Source of the DNA: Lumbricus rubellus
Lineage: Eukaryota; Annelida; Clitellata; Crassiclitellata; Lumbricidae
Direction: 5' to 3'
Assembly (NCBI GenBank): GCA_945859605.1
Contig: OX243827.1
Span: 1,178,501-1,242,500 of the forward strand
Length of the DNA: 64,000 nucleotides
The position numbers and the translations under genes were made by a program. The notes below the pieces were generated by a model that saw only the letters and a list, made by a program, of their open reading frames with translations, was not told where the DNA came from and did no database searches. Of this stretch, positions 33,342 through 43,652 are shown one piece after another (the first letter of the stretch is position 1; each line of letters opens with the position of its first letter).

Positions 33342-34276
33342 GGTTCTAGGGCAAATACCCCCTGGACAATTACCCCCCGGACAATTACCCCCCCCCCCGA
33401 CAATTACCTCTGGACAATTACCCCCAGGACAATTACCCCTCGGACAACTACCCCCCGTGCCAATTACCCCCCCGGACAACTACCACCCCGTACCAATTAC
33501 CCCCCCGGACAATTACCCCCCGTGCCACAGTGTCAGCCTGTTCCTTCACGCGTTAATCTCTTTACCAGTCTCTTCGTATTTGTCAGACGTTAATAGTATA
33601 TCTAGTCATGATTGCAGTTTCTAAATCTGAGAGAGGGAAAGATAAACTTTGTTTCGAAGTTTTTATTTACGTGAAACAGAAGAAACACAAGAATTTAGCA
33701 AAATTTAATAGTGTTGTTTCGAATGAGTACGAAAATAGGCAGAACTCTATCGATAACATTTAAATATTTTATTAGGCAGGCATTTAACACGTTGAAGTTT
33801 TCTTGAAACTTTAACTTTTTTCACACGTTAGCTTAGAACCGTGTTTAGATTTGATTTGATTTAGTGTTTTTCTTGAATGTTTAAAAATAACCTGCCTATT
33901 TTCGTGGAGTTGCTCTTAACCTTGCTTTTTAGGCTAACTAAAGTCATAGCTCTATGAATAACATTAAAATATTTAATTAGGCAGGCGTTTAACATGACAT
34001 AGACTTAGTTATTGACTAGATATAGTACTATTAACGTCTGACAAATACGAAGAGACTGGTAAAGAGATTAACGCGTGAGGGAACAAGCTCACACTGTGGC
34101 ACGGGGGGGTAATTGTCCGGGGTAATTGGTACGGGGGTAGTTGTCCGGGGGGTAATTGGCCCCGGGGGTAGTTGTCCGGAGGGGTAATTGTCCTGGGGGG
34201 TAATTGTCCAGGGGGTAATTGTCGGAGGGGTAATTGTCCGGGGGGTAATTGTCCATGAGGTAAATGTCCTGTCACC
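33342..34276. mobile_element. Complete fold-back element with perfect 9-bp target duplication
   Basis: GGGCCTGAT at 33333-33341 and 34277-34285 flank the tips GGTTCTAGGGCAAATACC and GGTAAATGTCCTGTCACC. The left arm is an array of about ten 14-16-bp units (GGACAATTACCCCC) and the right arm its reverse complement. The inversion continues inward for about 90 bp (CGCGTTAATCTCTTTACC against its mirror near 34055-34075). The 400-bp centre is AT-rich with the repeated words AAATATTTAATTAGGCAGGC-like at 33770 and 33970. No ORF. A 9-bp duplication fits the Mutator/Foldback group. Confidence 0.88.
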
Positions 34277-34429
34277 GGGCCTGATAGTTTTGTCAACTGT
34301 TGATTTAACTTTTATCAAATGTTTGGCAGAAATTCATCGAATGTTAAGTACAGTAAAATGTATTTACATTTTTGTCTAAATACATTTAAGTAGAGTGAAA
34401 GATTGTATTAGGTTCAATGAATTTAGTCA

Positions 34430-34995
34430 TGTAGTTTTTCCACCAATCAAGCCTCTATTTAATCACATTTTTAGAAATAAATTATTTTAATCAATCCTGC
34501 TTATATAATGTTTTATGTTATTTATTTACATCAAAATGAAATAATACGTAATAGGAAGTATTTGTGTTCCATCCTGTCCAAATTGTCAATTTTTCACACA
34601 TATTTTTTAGCTCTTTGGATTAAGGTTTTTTTTAGCTGAAAAAGAGGCTGGAGTAAGGAAAAACTTTTGAGAAATGGAAATTGGACTGATGGTTCTAGCT
34701 TAGATAGTAGCAGGATTCGAAAAAGAGGACGCTTGAACAAAAGAAGCTGAATTAATGGTTTCTGGTTTAATTGGAAGCTGGATACATCATAAAATAACAA
34801 ATGAACAACATCAATCCAGCTTACATTTAATAGAAGTTGGATTAAACGAATTTTTGCCCAAATGGATGCTGGTTTGATGAAAAGGATTCATGCAGTGCTC
34901 TAAATTACACCAACAGGTATTAGCTTCTTTTATTATTTTAATCAATCCAACTTCTCTTTCGACGGCAATCAGGTATTAAAAAATCCCAGTATAGG
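34430..34995. repeat. GAAGCTGGATTGATG-type arrays in both orientations
   Basis: Inverted units near 34440-34500, forward units at 34630-34780, inverted near 34810 and forward again at 34840-34880. The region is a degenerate mosaic of fold-back cores without recognisable ends. Confidence 0.6.
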
Positions 34996-35291
34996 CCTAT
35001 AATTATTTTTTCGTGATCCAGTAGCCTAGCTAATGCTGTTGATGAATCAGTTGTCGGTGAGGCATTAATTATTGTCGTGACACTGCTTAAATGTAAGTCA
35101 GCATCACATTATAAGAGTATATTATACACTTATTCTTAAGAGATGGGATAACGATGCAATCTGGAAAAGGGATAAGACTCCTCGATCCATGTAGGCTTAA
35201 TCGGGAGAGGGGCGTCCGGGGTTTGTCCGCGGGGGCTTGTCATGGTTGGTTACAGGGCGTTAATGCCATACACTCCAAACTTCCACCATAT

Positions 35292-35402
35292 ACACCGTGA
35301 GTCAAAAAAAAGTAAGCCAAATTGTTTTTCATATATCTCTAATGCCTGATAACATATCAGGCTAAAATTTTCCATGTATGTATGTATGTATGTATGTATG
35401 TA
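35292..35402. mobile_element. Mariner left-end fragment joined to a (TATG)n run
   Basis: CACCGTGAGTCAAAAAAAAG after TA matches the tip of the element at 20197. Homology continues for about 80 bp (CATATATCTCTAATGCCTGA, TCAGGCTAAAATTTTCCA). It then breaks off into (TATG)n at about 35377-35402. There is no right end or transposase. Confidence 0.85.
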
Positions 35403-36880
35403 CGTCAAACTAAACTGATAAACGAGTGCAGCTGGCTCATCACTAATTGGTTAGGCGCGCTCTGGTGAATGTTAGCAATGGCAGAATGAATTTAAGTTCA
35501 AATTTACATCGGGTGGAACACTGAGGAACAGCCTTTATTGATGCAACCCAAACATTAATGACAGCTAAGATGAATGTCAGACTTCAAACACATGTACCGA
35601 AGAAAATGACCAAACTCAATGTATCTGGGCTATCTAGAAGCCGGATAAAACGACTAGAATGGAGTAAATTATAAACACACTCCTGCAAAAGTCTTGTCAG
35701 TTTAGCTAAATCATGAAATAATAGTCTAACCCGTAGACCTAAAAAATCATGATAACACTAGTCCATGCACTGCGCGGAAACAATTTTACAGAAGCCTGCT
35801 GACATTGTTTCGCAATGCCCCCCACCCCCCACCCAAGTGAAGGCACGGAAGCGGGCAATTGAGACACAAAGGCTTTCTGAGACGCCTGATATCCCATTTC
35901 GGCACGTAGCAAATTAGCAGACAACGCCAATATATCTACACCGAACCAGTGGCGGATCCAGAAGGTTTAAATGGGGGTGGGGCAAATGGGGAGGGCAAAT
36001 GGGGAGGGTGGAGGACGAGCGGCCGAAGGTGATCGCCGAGGCGCGTAACACCGAGAGGTTGGGGAGAGGGGAGGGGATTGGGGAGGGGGATGTGCAATAA
36101 TAACAGCATGTTTTAATTTCTGCACTGCAATGGCATCATTTAAGCTGCCAACTTAATGAAATTGCTCTGCTACTTAAATGCTGACAAATCAAGCAAGAAC
36201 CACAAAATCATCAGAATTGGTAAGTCAATTAGTAGCGATGTTGATTCACTAATCAAATTAAATCAAATTCAAATTGATCCCATCAACGTACAAGAACTTA
36301 ATATGGTCATATGATACAATAGCAAGTTACATATATGGCTTACACAGTATAATAGCTGTCATAACCAGGAGGAAGAAATTCAATATCTTAATATTTACAT
36401 GCATTGTGTCTTTTATTACGACTTTAATGATGATGATGATTACAATTACTTTGGTGGGCAATTGACTTTCATAATTACACCAATTACTCTTTGCTCGTAT
36501 GTTTTACGTCGAAGGATACAAATCACAATGATGCACTCGTTTCATGCTTAACATGTTTTTAAAATTGAAATTTCACATCTAGACTAAACAGAATTTATTT
36601 TTAAAAAGCCGAAGTTCATTGCAATTTTTTAAAAATAGATTCGGAATATTATTAAAATACGGAGCAATAGGTAAATACAGTTATCAACTCATAATAATAT
36701 TGTTTAAAATTTTCAACCGTTTAGGCCCTATAACATAATTATGTAGGCTCTATCCACGTAGTCAGTGATTTATAAATAGTGAACGCGTATTTAGGACTAA
36801 GTCTTGTTTCCACTGAGCGCTACTATAATATATCATACTTCGGTTGGGACTCGTTCGTTCACATTCCTTTGCACATGAGA
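35403..36880. other. Unassigned, with a G-rich TE terminus
   Basis: No gene supported. At 35946 CAGTGGCGGATCCAG starts a G-rich stretch (to about 36095) that resembles the end of hAT-like elements and matches in reverse the fragment near 14927. A (GAT)n-like run lies near 36428-36440. Confidence 0.4.
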
Positions 36881-36881
36881 A

Positions 36882-37067
36882 TTAACCCTATGACGCACAC
36901 CTTCCGCGCCAACGCATTTAGCACACCTGGGGTCCAATGGACCCCACCGATAACATGGGTTGAAATTATATCAATTAGATAGAACTTGGGAATGAACGAC
37001 TTAAATGTATGTTGTACATAGCACATGCACTCATGGAACATGTTTGGGTCAATATGTAGGCCAAAAA
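36882..37067. mobile_element. Possible second piggyBac-like end
   Basis: TTAACCCTATGACGC followed by a GGGGTCCAATGGACCCC palindrome is a common arrangement at piggyBac-like ends. No matching second end was found, so it may be a fragment on which the next element landed. Confidence 0.45.
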
Positions 37068-37480
37068 TTAACCCTCTAGGGCTGCCAAGGGGGGCCGGTG
37101 GTATCCCCCCGTTAAGTTTTCTCACCATCAAACATTTCTCGTATGGAATAAAATTTTGACATTTTAAGTACTTGCAGGGGGTTCATTTACACACATTTTG
37201 AGGTAATATTTGTGATGATACCCCATACCGTTCAAAAGTTATACCCGATATACCCTAGGTACCAAGAGGGGAGGGGGGTGGAAACCACTAACTTAGGTTA
37301 ACGACTGCTATATTTTATCCGTCATTTATCATGAAGAAGAAACATTCTGCCCCTTCATAGAGGGAATGTAGGGCTACATTGTCATGCTAAATAATTTGTC
37401 TTTTCATAACCGGAAGTGCTCAAAATAAATTAAAATTTGTGAAAATGGTGATTTTCATAAAATTTTCCTAGCGAGAATTT
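37068..37480. mobile_element. piggyBac-like element, inverted and incomplete
   Basis: Starts with TTAACCCTCTAGGGCTGCCA at a TTAA. It is the reverse complement of the right half of the element at 7970-8945. Shared words include ATATACCC, AACTTTTGAA-like, GAATGT-GGGCTACATT and CGGAAGTGCTCAAAATAAAT. The other terminus is missing, replaced near 37480 by unrelated sequence. Confidence 0.78.
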
Positions 37481-37503
37481 CTAGCTTGCTCAATAATTTT
37501 GAC

Positions 37504-37906
37504 CAGTGGCGCAGCCAAAAAACATTAGGAGTTGCCATTTGTATGTATGTATGAACAATTGAACATGTATGTATGAATGTATGCATGCATGCATTCATTC
37601 ATGCATGCATGCATGCATGCATGCATGCATGCATGCATGTATGCATGTATGTATGTATGTATGTATGTATGTATGTATGTATGTATGTATGTATGTATGT
37701 ATGTATGTATGTATGTATGTATGTATGTATGTATGTATGTATGTATGCATATTTCCATCCGCCAAAATCTCCGACGACATTTTTTTAGTCATTTGGTCGA
37801 AATCTCATGGAAATCTCTTATTTGTTAGGTGGGCTAAACGTGAAAATATTTAAACCGGATAGCCTTGTGGGGGGGGGGGCTTAGCCCCCAACCCCTCTGG
37901 CGCCGC
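37504..37906. mobile_element. Possible hAT-like element carrying a microsatellite
   Basis: CAGTGGCGCAGCC on the left and GGCGCCGCTG on the right form short CAG/CTG-tipped inverted ends, a hAT style. The flanking 8 bp do not match, so the assignment is weak. The interior is mostly the tetranucleotide microsatellite listed separately. Confidence 0.45.
37538..37747. repeat. (TATG)n / (CATG)n microsatellite
   Basis: About 200 bp of tetranucleotide repeats, mixed ATGC units followed by roughly 28 TATG units. All long frames here are artefacts of the repeat. Confidence 0.97.
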
Positions 37907-37914
37907 TGATTGCA

Positions 37915-38040
37915 AGAGTTGCACGACCATTCAGTCTGTTTTGCTTCGTGTCAGATCGTTGAATACTTTTAATTTGCTTGAACTTGCTGAAAGATCTTTC
38001 AACTTCCGCATTACACTCACAAGCTCTGATGGCTGAGTGG
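37915..38040 (-). pseudogene. hAT transposase dimerisation-domain remnant
   Basis: The minus strand reads ACECNAEVERSFSKFKQIKS, then a RSDTKQNRL segment. This matches the C-terminal dimerisation region of hAT transposases (the N-EVERSFS-K--IKS---R------RL pattern). The upstream part runs into the sequence gap, so the transposase may continue there. Confidence 0.72.
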
Positions 38041-38094
38041 TGCTAACATCAAAACCAAGCCTTTCTACAATTTCGATAATAATTTCAATTTTGG

Positions 38095-38294
38095 NNNNNN
38101 NNNNNNNNNNNNNNNNNNNNNNNNNNNNNNNNNNNNNNNNNNNNNNNNNNNNNNNNNNNNNNNNNNNNNNNNNNNNNNNNNNNNNNNNNNNNNNNNNNNN
38201 NNNNNNNNNNNNNNNNNNNNNNNNNNNNNNNNNNNNNNNNNNNNNNNNNNNNNNNNNNNNNNNNNNNNNNNNNNNNNNNNNNNNNNNNNNNNNN
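38095..38294. other. Assembly gap of 200 N
   Basis: Exactly 200 N, a conventional placeholder for a gap of unknown size. It lies at the start of the tandem 4.43-kb array and hides the left end of copy 1. Confidence 0.99.
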
Positions 38295-38745
38295 GTTTTC
38301 AAATTACCCCCTCCTAAACATTACCCCCCGGTAACTTGAAACCGGTCTCAGATAACCCCCCGGAAACTAGATTTGCATCAATCATCGCATTTATTGCACT
38401 AAAAAAATCAGAAAAATCATCCCGCTTCTTGTTTTTGTCTGCAGAATATCATCCGTCATCCCACTTCGTGTTTTGTTATCAATATTTTGATCCGAAAAAA
38501 TAATAGCCTCGAAGACATTTTCTCCATTGTAACTTCAGCGGCGATTAGTATTTTAGTTACAGATGAAAATATTGATAACAAAACCACGAAGTGGGATGAC
38601 GGATTGAAAATCTTCAGACCAAAACAAGAAGCGGGATGATTTTTTCGACCTATTTTAGTGCAATAAAAGCGATGATTGATGCAATTTACAGTTTTCAGGG
38701 GGGGGTAATGTTTAGGAGGGGGTAATCTGAAACCTTTACACCGGT
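38295..38745. mobile_element. Palindromic element in unit copy 1
   Basis: Left tip lost in the gap, right tip TTTACACCGGT at 38745. Arms and centre as in 42727-43185. Confidence 0.88.
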
Positions 38746-39215
38746 TCGACCATTCACTCTTACAGTACTAGAACAGCCTCCAACTATCGATCGACATTTG
38801 CTCATACCAATACTCGCATATTCTCATATTAAGGTAGCTGGTCCAACTGTTTGGAACAATCTTCCTATCGATGTTCATGATGCCCCTAATCTGCTCCTCT
38901 TTAAAAAGCGTTTGCGTGCACAGTTACTCAGTTTAAATGAATAACTATTCCTTATGTGTTGTTTGTTTATCTAAAATATCTTTACACTGGGGACTATACT
39001 AACATGTATTATTTCACTTTTAATTTAGATGACTCCCGCTGCTTATGTTACCAACTTCCACTTATAGATAAATTGGTACATAGGTGGCCCTGCTAGCGGA
39101 ACTTTGGTCCCCTTTAGGTCCTCCTTTTGTAACCCAACTTAGCGCTGATCTGAAACTGTATCATGTTCTGTTTTTCTCTTGGGAGCAATAAAAAACCTAT
39201 GTTATGTTATGTTAT
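38746..39215 (+). pseudogene. LINE C-terminal end and 3' tail (copy 1)
   Basis: Reads SYSTRTASNYRSTFAHTNTR, then VAGPTVWNNLPIDVHDAPNL and FKKRLRAQLL before the stop. It is homologous to the terminal block of the LINE at 13823-14413 but a distinct subfamily. A 3' region with CCTGCTAGCGGAACTTTGG and an AATAAA-like signal ends in (TATGT)n. Confidence 0.82.
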
Positions 39216-41420
39216 AAACATCGTTGGTCTGACCGAGGGGCCCAGTCCTACCACTGCCGGACACAGGTCAAATGCACAGCAATCTGTACTAAACATATAT
39301 TATTCTTCAACTACATTTACGAAAGCACTATCGATGAAAGAGCACTCTGAAAAGTCACCACAATATGCGGCAAGGTTGCGTAGGTTCGCGAGAAAGATAT
39401 CAATTCACTATTCAGCGACCATAGAACAGACGCCTCTGCTCTACAACTATAGCAGAGCACTGTGTGGCAGGCTTCTTTCTACCTATATTATTCTGTCTGC
39501 ATGCTATACTTTGGCTCAAAACCTATAGTTGGTCTTCCATTCAGAAAAACCGAAGTTTCTGTATCTCTTCTAGCCTTTTAAAATATTGTACTAGGACACC
39601 ATCTGAACTTATTTAAGCATGTTTTAGCTATTCTTAATGATTTAGAACCTATCTGCAATAAAAAATAATAAATTCCCGATGTATAGCGCTTTAGGAGAGA
39701 AATGGTTACATTAAGCAGCTCATAGCTACTCCAGCCATTTACCTAAGCTTCTATACGACCGAGCGCTGCACGGGCGGTCCTTACAAACACTATCGCGAGA
39801 GGAAATGGCGGTCGCTACACAAGCGACGGCGAACCCAATTTTGCCAGAATACTTACGTAGGCTACTGTGCCGTATAATTGTATGTATTGTCTTGTATCTG
39901 AGTTAAGCGCAGGGCACCTGTTTATTCACAAGGGCTGTGTCTGGTTATAGGGTTTGTCCAGATACGTCAAGGTAGCATTCAAGTCTGGTGTCCTCAGAGA
40001 TCACATAGGAGTATCTGCATGAAGCTGGTATACTTACGTAGGCTACTTTGCCGTATTGTCTCAATAATAACATTCATAATGCGCGCTACGTCACTGTTGC
40101 TAGGAGCCAATGTTTTCCAAATTGCGGGAGCCAATTAGACGTTTACGGCCTCCGTCGAACTATTATATGAACGAGAAAAAAGATTCGTCTGTCGTCAGGT
40201 CTCGTTTTCGAGATTTGCCTACCTTTCAAAAATGTTCGTTCTGTCCGTAGTCGCTACAATAATAACTTGACATGTTTTACTTAAGTGCACTAACTGAGGA
40301 AAATGGTCACGACCACGCAAATTCCGACATATGCTACTAATAGCATACGCAATGCTCAAATTGGGATGAGCTAAGTTATACGCGAGCGGGGAAAAAAAAC
40401 AACAGTGGTAGGGAATGTATAACTTGGGCTGGTGGACCGAATAATGATACATATGTGTGCAAAATTTAGATCAATAAGAACTTGCGCTACCCTCACCAGA
40501 AAATGGGTCGATGAACGCCCGTTGCTATTAGGATGACGTCACACGAACCTTTTAGATTTTAAGTGACATTTCACTTATACAGTGATTATTCGTAATTTTA
40601 GTTCTCTATGCAGTATCTCTCTAACTACTTGTAATTCTGTCTTAAAAGACATGGAAGTAATTATCCACCATAGAAACAATCAACCCATAACAGACGGTTA
40701 CGCCACAAACGTGTCTATAGCCTACATACCTATTATCACGAAGATAAAGATCCTTGGAGATATTATCCCCTGTGGCCAAATCAAGTGTCATAATTATGAG
40801 AAAAAGGAACAATAATACTTCTCGTTCGTACCACTTTGTGGCGTCTTTCTACCAGGTTCGACACCACGCGAACAAGAAACCAACTTTGTCCCATCTCTGG
40901 CTTCACCTGGAGGCGCAGTCTCCGGACCCGGAAGCATATAGGCATTCTTTACCCGATTTCGTAGCATTGCAAGCCATAACGCGTTTTCATTGGCCGGTTC
41001 CAGATTATGAGTATTCATAAGCAATGACATGTTTAGTGCCTTCTCGTGCGCTGTTGTTGCTGCTGTTGTTGGCATACGGTAAAAAAATGGCCGATTGCGG
41101 TGCGTATTATCAGCGCATAAAGTTATAATAGTTCGATAGTGAAGTAATCGAAAGTGTGAAGGTAGACTTCTAATTATAATCAGAGCAAAAAAAATGCAAG
41201 GGTTACGCGTTGTTACGTGCGTGCCAGCGAATATGTTATCCACCAACTCATCGCTTCAATAATACGCTGTGGTCAACAGCTATAGGCCTAGGCCATGGGA
41301 TGATGGGTTTAAAAGTCACAGGGGTTAGTTGTGTGTTTAAAGGTCTGCAAAGGCGCTACAACAAAACCGTTGCATCCAGCATACACGAGTCATTACGAAC
41401 AATTTGCTTAATTCACAGAT
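39216..41420. other. Unit core without recognised gene (copies also at 43653-45855 and 55221-57075)
   Basis: About 2.2 kb present in all three unit copies. It includes a near repeat of ACTTACGTAGGCTACT at about 39853 and 40032, and a TGACGTCA-like site near 40532. Frames of 77-150 codons here show no domain, membrane or signal pattern, and I treat them as chance. I cannot exclude a non-coding RNA. Confidence 0.5.
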
Positions 41421-41423
41421 TCA

Positions 41424-42548
41424 TAAATAAAATCTCGAAATACAATTGTCTTCAACTGTATGTGACATCATAATTCACCATAGGAATGCAAAAAAAACTC
41501 ATCAGGCGGAGATAATTGATGACTTGCACAGTGCTCCAGAAAATCTTTCTCCATTTCAAGCAATCCGTCACAAATACCGGTGGCCGGACAAAATGGTAGC
41601 GGACAAAATGGTACGGACAAAATGGTATCGATGAAATGAAAGCTGGATTAGTGAATTTTTACATATGACATAGAAGCTGGATTAATGAAAAGACGCATGT
41701 GAAATGGAAGCTGGATGAAGGCTCTGCATGGATATTTTTATATATGAAATGGAAGCTGGATTGATGAAAATATCGCTTTAGATACAGAAGCTGTATAAGG
41801 GCATTTTCATAGCTGAAAAAGAAGCTGGATTAATGAAAGATGCATTACAAATGGAGGTTGGTTTAAGGAATCTTATGGCAGAAATTAAAGCTGGATACAA
41901 CATGAAGCACATGAATGAAAGACATCAATCCAGCTTCCATTTCTCAAGCATTTTTTCGCCAATCCGGCTTTCTTTTCACAAGTTTTTTTTATTCACTAGA
42001 GATGTATTTCAGCCACAAAAAGGCATCCACTCTCTATTTCAGCAATAAAATACAATCATCCAGCTTCAATTTATCCATACCGTTTTGTCCGTACCATTTT
42101 GTCCATACCATTTTGTCCGTACCATTTTGACCGCTACCATTTTGTCCTAGAGCCCATAGGATGCCACATCCAAACGAACTTGACCAAGACGCATTACTAC
42201 CAACAGAAGATTTTATTTTCCCAATACACAGACACTTTCCATCTTTATTTCTCTTCAACTAACCTGCATTTCCACTTGAAACCGGACATTTGATCTTTGA
42301 GAAACCTTCATTTGGTTTGTCAATAGCACCTGCACCATTTAATGCGATGAAACGATCAGACATGCTAGCTGTAACGTCAATTTCAACCTTAAAATCCTGT
42401 GTCAGGGTTTCTGCATGGAGTTTAGACTGCTTCGCTGTACATGTACAGCAGCTCTCAGTAATCGATTTTGTGTGTGAATCTTGCTCCTCATTTGTATGTG
42501 CTCTTTGGTGTTTATTCAGATATCCACTTTTTGAGAATCCTTCAAAAC
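41424..42548 (-). pseudogene. Zinc-finger tail fragment split by a fold-back element (copy 1)
   Basis: 42548-42155 encodes on the minus strand [31 protein letters not shown], a stop, then KRNKDGKCLCIGK and SSSFGCGI. The protein is cut there by FB2 (41579-42154). Homology to the last finger and 3' end resumes at 41578-41424. No finger array remains. The fragment derives from the gene family at 22.8 and 29.3 kb. Confidence 0.85.
41579..42154. mobile_element. Fold-back element FB2 inside a zinc-finger fragment
   Basis: Left tip GGTGGCCGGACAAAATGG, right tip CCATTTTGTCCTAGAGCC, i.e. the FB1 tips in the opposite orientation. Two to three 14-bp GGACAAAATGGTA units, six or seven GAAGCTGGATTGATG units, a switch to inverted units at about 41925, then four to five inverted 14-bp units. 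The empty site is known from the intact genes (CAAATACCACATCC). Flanks AAATACC and GGATGCC are compatible with a decayed duplication. Confidence 0.85.
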
Positions 42549-43652
42549 ACATCAAAAAAGGGCCATTAGAGTAATTACTAAATCTTCTTACAAGTGCCAT
42601 ACTGCCCAACTTTTTTTCCTCAACGGTATTTTAATACTAGATCAAATAAGAATACTTCAAACTGGTGAATTCATGTTTCTCCACAAGCACGGCCTATTAC
42701 CTCAAACTTTTGCCAACTATTTTAACACCGGTGTAAAGGTTTCAAATTACCCCCTCCTAAACATTACCCCCCGGTAACTTGAAACCGGTCTCAGATAACC
42801 CCCCGGAAACTAGATTTGCATCAATCATCGCATTTATTGCACTAAAAAAATCAGAAAAATCATCCCGCTTCTTGTTTTTGTCTGCAGAATATCATCCGTC
42901 ATCCCACTTCGTGTTTTGTTATCAATATTTTGATCCGAAAAAATAATAGCCTCGAAGTCATTTTCTCCATTGTAACTTCAGCGGCGATTAGTATTTTAGT
43001 TACAGATGAAAATATTGATAACAAACCACGAAGTGGGATGACGGATGAAAATCTTCAGACCAAAACAAGAAGCGGGATGATTTTTTCGACCTATTTTAGT
43101 GCAATAAAAGCGATGATTGATGCAATTTACAGTTTTCAGGGGGGGTAATGTTTAGGAGGGGGTAATCTGAAACCTTTACACCGGTTCGACCATTCACTCT
43201 TACAGTACTAGAACAGCCTCCAACTATCGATCGACATTTGCTCATACCAATACTCGCATATTCTCAATTAAGGTAGCTGGTCCAACTGTTTGGAACAATC
43301 TTCCTATCGATGTTCATGATGCCCCTAATCTGCTCCTCTTTAAAAAGCGTTTGCGTGCACAGTTACTCAGTTTAAATGAATAACTATTCCTTATGTGTTG
43401 TTTGTTTATCTAAAATATCTTTACACTGGACTATACTAACATGTATTATTTCACTTTTAATTTAGATGACTCCCGCTGCTTATGTTACCAACTTCCACTT
43501 ATAGATAAATTGGTACATAGGTGGCCCTGCTAGCGGAACTTTGGTCCCTTTAGGTCCTCCTTTTGTAACCCAACTTAGCGCTGATCTGAAACTGTATCAT
43601 GTTATGTTTTTCTCTTGGGAGCAATAAAAAACCTATGTTATGTTATGTTATA
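42549..43652 (+). pseudogene. LINE C-terminal region split by a palindromic element (copy 2)
   Basis: 42549-42726 reads KKAIRVITKSSYKCHTAQLF, then FMFLHKHGLLPQTFANYFN. It is interrupted at 42727 by the palindromic element and resumes at 43186 with SYSTRTASNYRST and the terminal block, ending in (TATGT)n at about 43634-43652. No RT domain is present. Confidence 0.85.
42727..43185. mobile_element. Complete palindromic element, 459 bp
   Basis: Begins and ends with ACCGGT, itself a palindrome. The tips ACCGGTGTAAAGGTTTCA and its mirror enclose arms of about 200 bp that could fold into one long hairpin. Two TTACCCCC blocks lie inside the left tip and their mirror inside the right. The left arm has an extra 40-bp segment containing GGTAACTTGAAACCGGTC. 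It is inserted in a LINE. No ORF, no clear target duplication. Confidence 0.9.

Larger units (their letters stand above)
38295..42726. repeat. Tandem 4.43-kb unit, copy 1 (left end in gap)
   Basis: This copy matches 42727-47161 almost base for base at an offset of 4435-4436. Order: palindromic element, LINE 3' end with a (TATGT)n tail near 39200, about 2.2 kb of sequence without a recognised gene, zinc-finger 3' fragment, fold-back element, zinc-finger tail fragment, LINE 5' part. The few differences are indels of 1-2 bp, for example near 38826 and 38986. Short ORFs recur identically in every copy only because the DNA does. Confidence 0.93.

Noticed and set aside
33327..34318. Pro/Thr-rich ORFs (DNYPPGQLPP type)
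   Set aside because: Translations of the fold-back arrays; frames are open only because the unit lacks stops.
37525..37853. MYVCMYVCMYVC / HTYIHTYIHTYI ORFs
   Set aside because: Products of the TATG microsatellite in different frames.
40794..41246. 150-codon minus frame as a host gene
   Set aside because: No recognisable motif, odd composition and no neighbouring exons; it appears in all unit copies without change, so constraint cannot be judged.
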